Below are positions 13,639 to 16,441 of a DNA stretch of 16,441 bases, piece after piece. The notes under the pieces are model-generated. The model searched no databases and was not told the origin of the DNA. It saw only the letters and a program-made list of their open reading frames with translations. The first letter of the stretch is position 1. Each line of letters opens with the position of its first letter. The translations under genes and the position numbers were made by a program. This stretch comes from an uncultured Bacteroidota bacterium (GTDB lineage: Bacteria > Bacteroidota > Bacteroidia > Flavobacteriales > Flavobacteriaceae): positions 1 through 16,441 of the forward strand of contig CAIJFC010000095.1 of NCBI GenBank assembly GCA_903819815.1, written 5' to 3'.

Positions 13639-13650
13639 AAAAAATAAAAA

Positions 13651-14646
13651 ATGACAGATCAACCAAAATTTGCAGTAATAGGAGGAGGAAGCTGGGCAAC
13701 AGCAATAGCAAAAATGCTGTGTGCAAACTTGCCAGAAATAGCTTGGTACATGAGAAATGAAGATGCAATTGAACATATAAAAACGCATTTTCACAACCCA
13801 AACTATTTAAGTTCCGTAGAATTTCACATTGAAAAATTACGATTAACAAGCGATATCAATGAAGCCGTTGCTTATGCGGATTATATCATTTTTGCAATTC
13901 CTTCTGCCTTTTTAAATGACGAATTAAAAAATTTAAACGAAAGTTTAGAAGACAAAATAATATTTTCAGCTATTAAAGGAATTGTTCCCGAATCAAGCTT
14001 AATTGTCGGGGAACATTTCAATAAAACCTTCGACATTCCATTTGAAAATATTGGCGTAATTACTGGGCCTTGTCACGCAGAGGAAGTTGCCCTTGAACGA
14101 TTATCCTATTTAACAATTGCTTGTGGCGATTCTAAGAAAGCCAAAGTAGTAGCTAAATATCTAAGTAGCGATTATATCAAAACTAAAATCAGTGATGATA
14201 TTATTGGAACTGAATATGCAGCGATGCTAAAAAATATTTATGCAATTGCCGCTGGAATGGCACATGGTTTAGGTTATGGCGATAATTTCCAATCCGTTTT
14301 AATGAGCAATGGAATTCGAGAAATGAAGAAATTTATTCGTAAAGTACACAGAATGAAACGAAACATTAATGATTCTGCTTATTTAGGAGATTTATTAGTA
14401 ACCGGATATTCGGTATTTTCTAGAAATAGAATGTTCGGAAATATGATTGGAAAGGGCTACACCGTAAAATCAGCAATGATGGAAATGAGTATGGTTTCTG
14501 AAGGGTATTATGCAACTAAAAGCGCTTGGCAATTGAACCAGTCTTATGGAGCAAAAACTCCAATTATTGATGCTGTTTACGACATTTTATACGATGGAAA
14601 AGACGCGAAAAAAGTATTCAAAAAGCTTACCGAAAAATTAGATTAG
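13651..14646 (+). CDS. gpsA: NAD(P)H-dependent glycerol-3-phosphate dehydrogenase
   Basis: This cytosolic enzyme reduces dihydroxyacetone phosphate to sn-glycerol-3-phosphate, the backbone precursor of membrane phospholipids. In 331 residues it shows the N-terminal Rossmann motif VIGGGSWATAIA (9-20), SAIKGI with K109, the GPCHAEEVA block, the catalytic lysine K194 in AAMLKNIYAIAAG, and the C-terminal GDLLVTGYSVFSRNRMFG stretch. All are standard for GpsA. The ATG at 13651 gives a short natural N-terminus (MTDQPKFAVIGGG). The gene stands alone on the plus strand. Its predicted leader holds the structured repeat, which makes post-transcriptional control possible but untested. It converges with the small hypothetical gene on the other strand, with only 36 bases between their stops. 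Confidence 0.97.
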   Translation: MTDQPKFAVIGGGSWATAIAKMLCANLPEIAWYMRNEDAIEHIKTHFHNPNYLSSVEFHIEKLRLTSDINEAVAYADYIIFAIPSAFLNDELKNLNESLEDKIIFSAIKGIVPESSLIVGEHFNKTFDIPFENIGVITGPCHAEEVALERLSYLTIACGDSKKAKVVAKYLSSDYIKTKISDDIIGTEYAAMLKNIYAIAAGMAHGLGYGDNFQSVLMSNGIREMKKFIRKVHRMKRNINDSAYLGDLLVTGYSVFSRNRMFGNMIGKGYTVKSAMMEMSMVSEGYYATKSAWQLNQSYGAKTPIIDAVYDILYDGKDAKKVFKKLTEKLD

Positions 14647-14682
14647 CAGGATTCGAAATTAAAAATCAAGCTAGCCTAAAAC

Positions 14683-15090
14683 TTATCTCACAATTACGCC
14701 ATCTACAAATAAAATAGGCACTTCTTCTACATTGTTTTCAGAAATGGAATTGGCGTTGAAGGTAAATTTTTTATCGTAAAGGGTATTTCCAATAAAAAAA
14801 GTAACCATAAATTCGTTATTAAGCGAGGTGACACTTTTTTCTAGCATTTCGACTTTTACCACGGAAACGGCAGGAATTTTTATAAATGCGTGACGCAATA
14901 ATGAGGTTTTTTTAATTTCGCCATCAATAGTTCCAAAGGCTTTTGAAACCACCATAACACTATCAAGGTTAAAGTCGCTGTCGTTTACCAAATAGATAAA
15001 CCACACTTTTTCCATAAAATCATCGCTCCATTCTTGAACGGCGGCAACGAATACATTTTCTACTTCGGGAATTGTAATGTCTTTTTTCAT
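14683..15090 (-). CDS. Hypothetical protein downstream of pheS
   Basis: I do not recognise the family. Starting at ATG 15090 gives 135 residues beginning MKKDITIPEVENVFVAAVQE. The frame extends to an upstream ATG at 15144 (153 residues), but that start sits in the loop of a 16-base-arm hairpin and adds a low-quality serine/leucine-rich lead, so I prefer 15090. The product is soluble, with no signal peptide or membrane helix, rich in beta-type residues, and ends IPILFVDGVIVR-like with hydrophobic strands. It follows pheS on the same strand after an 80-base gap. Whether it has anything to do with translation is unknown. Confidence 0.75.
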   Translation of the reverse strand: MKKDITIPEVENVFVAAVQEWSDDFMEKVWFIYLVNDSDFNLDSVMVVSKAFGTIDGEIKKTSLLRHAFIKIPAVSVVKVEMLEKSVTSLNNEFMVTFFIGNTLYDKKFTFNANSISENNVEEVPILFVDGVIVR

Positions 15091-15117
15091 TGGGAGGATG
15101 TGAGAGGATAGACTAAG

Positions 15118-15161
15118 AGATAATAGACGGATAATTTCTTTCATCTATCCGTCTATTATCT
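15118..15161 (-). terminator. Perfect 16-base inverted repeat after pheS
   Basis: AGATAATAGACGGATA (15118-15133) pairs exactly with 15146-15161 across a 12-base loop, beginning 9 bases past the pheS stop. It lacks a T-run after the stem, so it may be an attenuator, a processing or stability hairpin, or a weak terminator separating pheS from the next gene. Confidence 0.55.
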
Positions 15162-15170
15162 ATTTTCTTC

Positions 15171-16190
15171 TTATATACTTGCCTTAAATTGCTCTAAGAA
15201 ACGAACGTCATTTTCGTAAAACATTCTGATATCGCCTATTTGGTAGAGCAACATTGCGATTCTTTCTACGCCCATTCCAAAGGCAAAACCATTGTACTCA
15301 TTGGTGTCGATACCGCAATTTTTAAGCACGTTAGGATCTACCATTCCGCAACCTCCAATTTCTAACCAACCCGTTCCTTTTGTAATTCGGTAATCGGTTT
15401 CGGTTTTTAACCCCCAATAAATATCAATTTCGGCACTTGGTTCTGTAAAAGGAAAATAGGACGGACGCAAGCGAATTTTAGATTTTCCAAACATTTCTTT
15501 GGTAAAATAAAGAAGCGTTTGTTTTAAATCGGCAAACGAAACGTCTTTGTCAATATACAATCCTTCCACTTGGTGAAAAATGCAGTGAGAACGTGATGAA
15601 ACGGCTTCATTTCTGAACACTCTACCTGGCGAAATCGTTCGAATTGGCGGTTGGTTGTTTTCCATGTAACGAACTTGCACAGATGAGGTGTGCGTTCGCA
15701 ACAAAATATCGGGATTGGTTTGAATAAAAAACGTGTCTTGCATGTCACGAGCCGGGTGGTATTCTGGCAAGTTTAATGCGGTAAAATTATGCCAATCGTC
15801 TTCAATTTCTGGTCCTTCAGAAACGTTGAAACCGATGGTAGAAAAGATCTCGATTATTTGGTTTTTTACTATTGAAATAGGATGACGAGAGCCAATAGTC
15901 AATGGTTCAGCCGGACGTGTTAAATCGCCATAAACCCCTTTAATTTCAACTTTACTTTCTAGTGCTTCTTGTATGGTTTTAATCTTTTCTTCGGCGGTAG
16001 TTTTCAATAAATTGATGACTTGCCCAAACTCTTTTTTCTGATCGTTTGGCACCAATTTAAATTCGGCAAAAAAGTCGTTTAAAAGTCCTTTTTTACCTAA
16101 GAATTTGATGCGAAAAGCTTCTAGTTCGGCAGCGTCTTCAGTTTGAAAAGCTTGTGCTTCGCCAATATATTCTTTGATCTTATCAGTCAT
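15171..16190 (-). CDS. pheS: Phenylalanyl-tRNA synthetase alpha subunit
   Basis: This is the catalytic subunit of the alpha2beta2 class II enzyme that charges tRNA-Phe with phenylalanine. The 339 residues comprise an N-terminal helical arm (about 1-85) that contacts tRNA, then the catalytic core. Class II motif 2 is seen around RNEAVSSRSHCIFHQVEGLY, and motif 3 is FGMGVERIAML near the C-terminus. SAEIDIYWG and GCGMVDPNVL lie between them. The length is normal. The beta-subunit gene pheT is not adjacent within this window, as is common in Bacteroidota. The start at 16190 gives MTDKIKEYIGEAQAFQ. A possible -7 box lies just upstream. Confidence 0.97.
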   Translation of the reverse strand: MTDKIKEYIGEAQAFQTEDAAELEAFRIKFLGKKGLLNDFFAEFKLVPNDQKKEFGQVINLLKTTAEEKIKTIQEALESKVEIKGVYGDLTRPAEPLTIGSRHPISIVKNQIIEIFSTIGFNVSEGPEIEDDWHNFTALNLPEYHPARDMQDTFFIQTNPDILLRTHTSSVQVRYMENNQPPIRTISPGRVFRNEAVSSRSHCIFHQVEGLYIDKDVSFADLKQTLLYFTKEMFGKSKIRLRPSYFPFTEPSAEIDIYWGLKTETDYRITKGTGWLEIGGCGMVDPNVLKNCGIDTNEYNGFAFGMGVERIAMLLYQIGDIRMFYENDVRFLEQFKASI

Positions 16191-16211
16191 TTCCGTTCAA
16201 TAGTTGAAGTG

Positions 16212-16219
16212 CAAATTTA
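16212..16219 (-). promoter_or_regulatory. Possible -7 box for pheS
   Basis: The minus strand reads TAAATTTG, matching TAnnTTTG, 21 bases before the pheS start. The nearest TTG upstream is only 12 bases away, shorter than usual, so the -33 element is uncertain. Confidence 0.35.
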
Positions 16220-16229
16220 ACAAATTTGT

Positions 16230-16260
16230 TTCAAGTTTAAGGTTTAAAGTTTAAAGTTTT
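16230..16260. repeat. Low-complexity GTTTAAA repeat upstream of pheS
   Basis: Four imperfect, closely spaced copies of an AAGTTTA / AGGTTTA unit occur in 31 bases of non-coding sequence. A similar degenerate AACCTTTG array is found in the terminator at 4429-4490. Confidence 0.5.
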
Positions 16261-16301
16261 CGTTTTGAATTTAGAGTTTACTTCGTTTGGGCTATTGCAA
16301 A

Positions 16302-16441
16302 TTAATCAATATATTCTTTTTCGAGAAAATAATTCACAATCGCTTCCTTCATTAAAACCGATTGCTCCCCCGCTTTTAGTGGAGGCAATTCTTCTTTAAC
16401 GGTATAATGAGGCCAACCTTCTGCATCTACATAATCAAATT
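16302..16441 (-). CDS. C-terminal end of an unidentified protein (partial)
   Basis: An open frame enters from the right edge and ends at TAA (16302-16304), giving 45 residues that include DYVDAEGWPHYTVKEELPPL and end VNYFLEKEYID. The composition and codon use are gene-like and match the neighbours. No family can be named from this fragment. It is followed by about 110 bases of AT-rich sequence before pheS. Confidence 0.6.
   Translation of the reverse strand, partial: FDYVDAEGWPHYTVKEELPPLKAGEQSVLMKEAIVNYFLEKEYID

Noticed and set aside
13568..13849. A 93-residue minus-strand frame covering the structured repeat and the gpsA start
   Set aside because: It runs antisense through well-conserved gpsA coding sequence and the repeat, and its leucine-rich product is typical of a shadow frame.
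15091..15144. Longer 153-residue start of the hypothetical protein at ATG 15144
   Set aside because: The start codon lies in the loop of a perfect 16-base inverted repeat and the added 18 residues look like translated hairpin. ATG 15090 begins a more protein-like terminus.

Overview
The window is a 16.4 kb, AT-rich, gene-dense chromosomal segment. It very probably comes from a Flavobacteriaceae genome (Flavobacterium or a close relative). The reasons are: TAnnTTTG-type -7 promoter boxes and the lack of clear Shine-Dalgarno sequences, both typical of Bacteroidota; a bifunctional OlsF-like acyltransferase; short intergenic repeats resembling the Flavo-1 RNA class; and core-gene products that look flavobacterial. 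There is no transposase, integrase, phage gene, CRISPR array, tRNA or rRNA. The segment reads as ordinary chromosome rather than an accessory island.

Layout. (1) Positions 1-2857, minus strand: a Wzx/MurJ-like polysaccharide flippase, then dUTPase (dut), then a sugar-phosphate nucleotidyltransferase that runs off the left edge. A structured repeat sits between the flippase and dut. (2) 2912-4402, minus: a Tas-like aldo/keto reductase followed by a small lipoprotein of unknown function. (3) 4490-6239, minus: exonuclease III followed by an OmpA-family lipoprotein with a long coiled coil, closed by a hairpin terminator. (4) 6384-8192, plus: a bifunctional OlsF-like acyltransferase with its own promoter. 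It converges on the next operon at a shared bidirectional terminator. (5) 8241-10948, minus: a tight five-gene operon of TM2 protein, DUF2752 protein, DUF4870-like membrane protein, M48 metallopeptidase and SIMPL-domain protein. This is the least understood block. (6) 11034-11987, minus: a D-2-hydroxyacid dehydrogenase, divergent from (7) 12127-13290, plus: a YqhD-type NADPH alcohol/aldehyde reductase with its own terminator. (8) 13651-14646, plus: gpsA, whose predicted 5' leader contains the second copy of the structured repeat. (9) 14683-16441, minus: the 45-residue tail of an unidentified gene, pheS, and a conserved-looking hypothetical protein.

How the genes relate. Several act at the cell envelope: gpsA supplies glycerol-3-phosphate for phospholipids, the OlsF-like enzyme makes phosphorus-free ornithine lipids, the flippase and nucleotidyltransferase serve surface glycan synthesis, and the OmpA lipoprotein anchors the outer membrane to peptidoglycan. 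dut and xth belong to nucleotide-pool and DNA-repair housekeeping. The aldo/keto reductase and YqhD remove reactive aldehydes.

The strongest unexplained signals are four. Two copies of a repeat have covarying hairpin arms, and one lies in the likely gpsA leader. The five-gene membrane operon has no assigned pathway. Its SIMPL protein carries a stretch resembling a SusC-type TonB-receptor plug motif. A tandem 14-base repeat lies in the divergent control region between the hydroxyacid dehydrogenase and yqhD.
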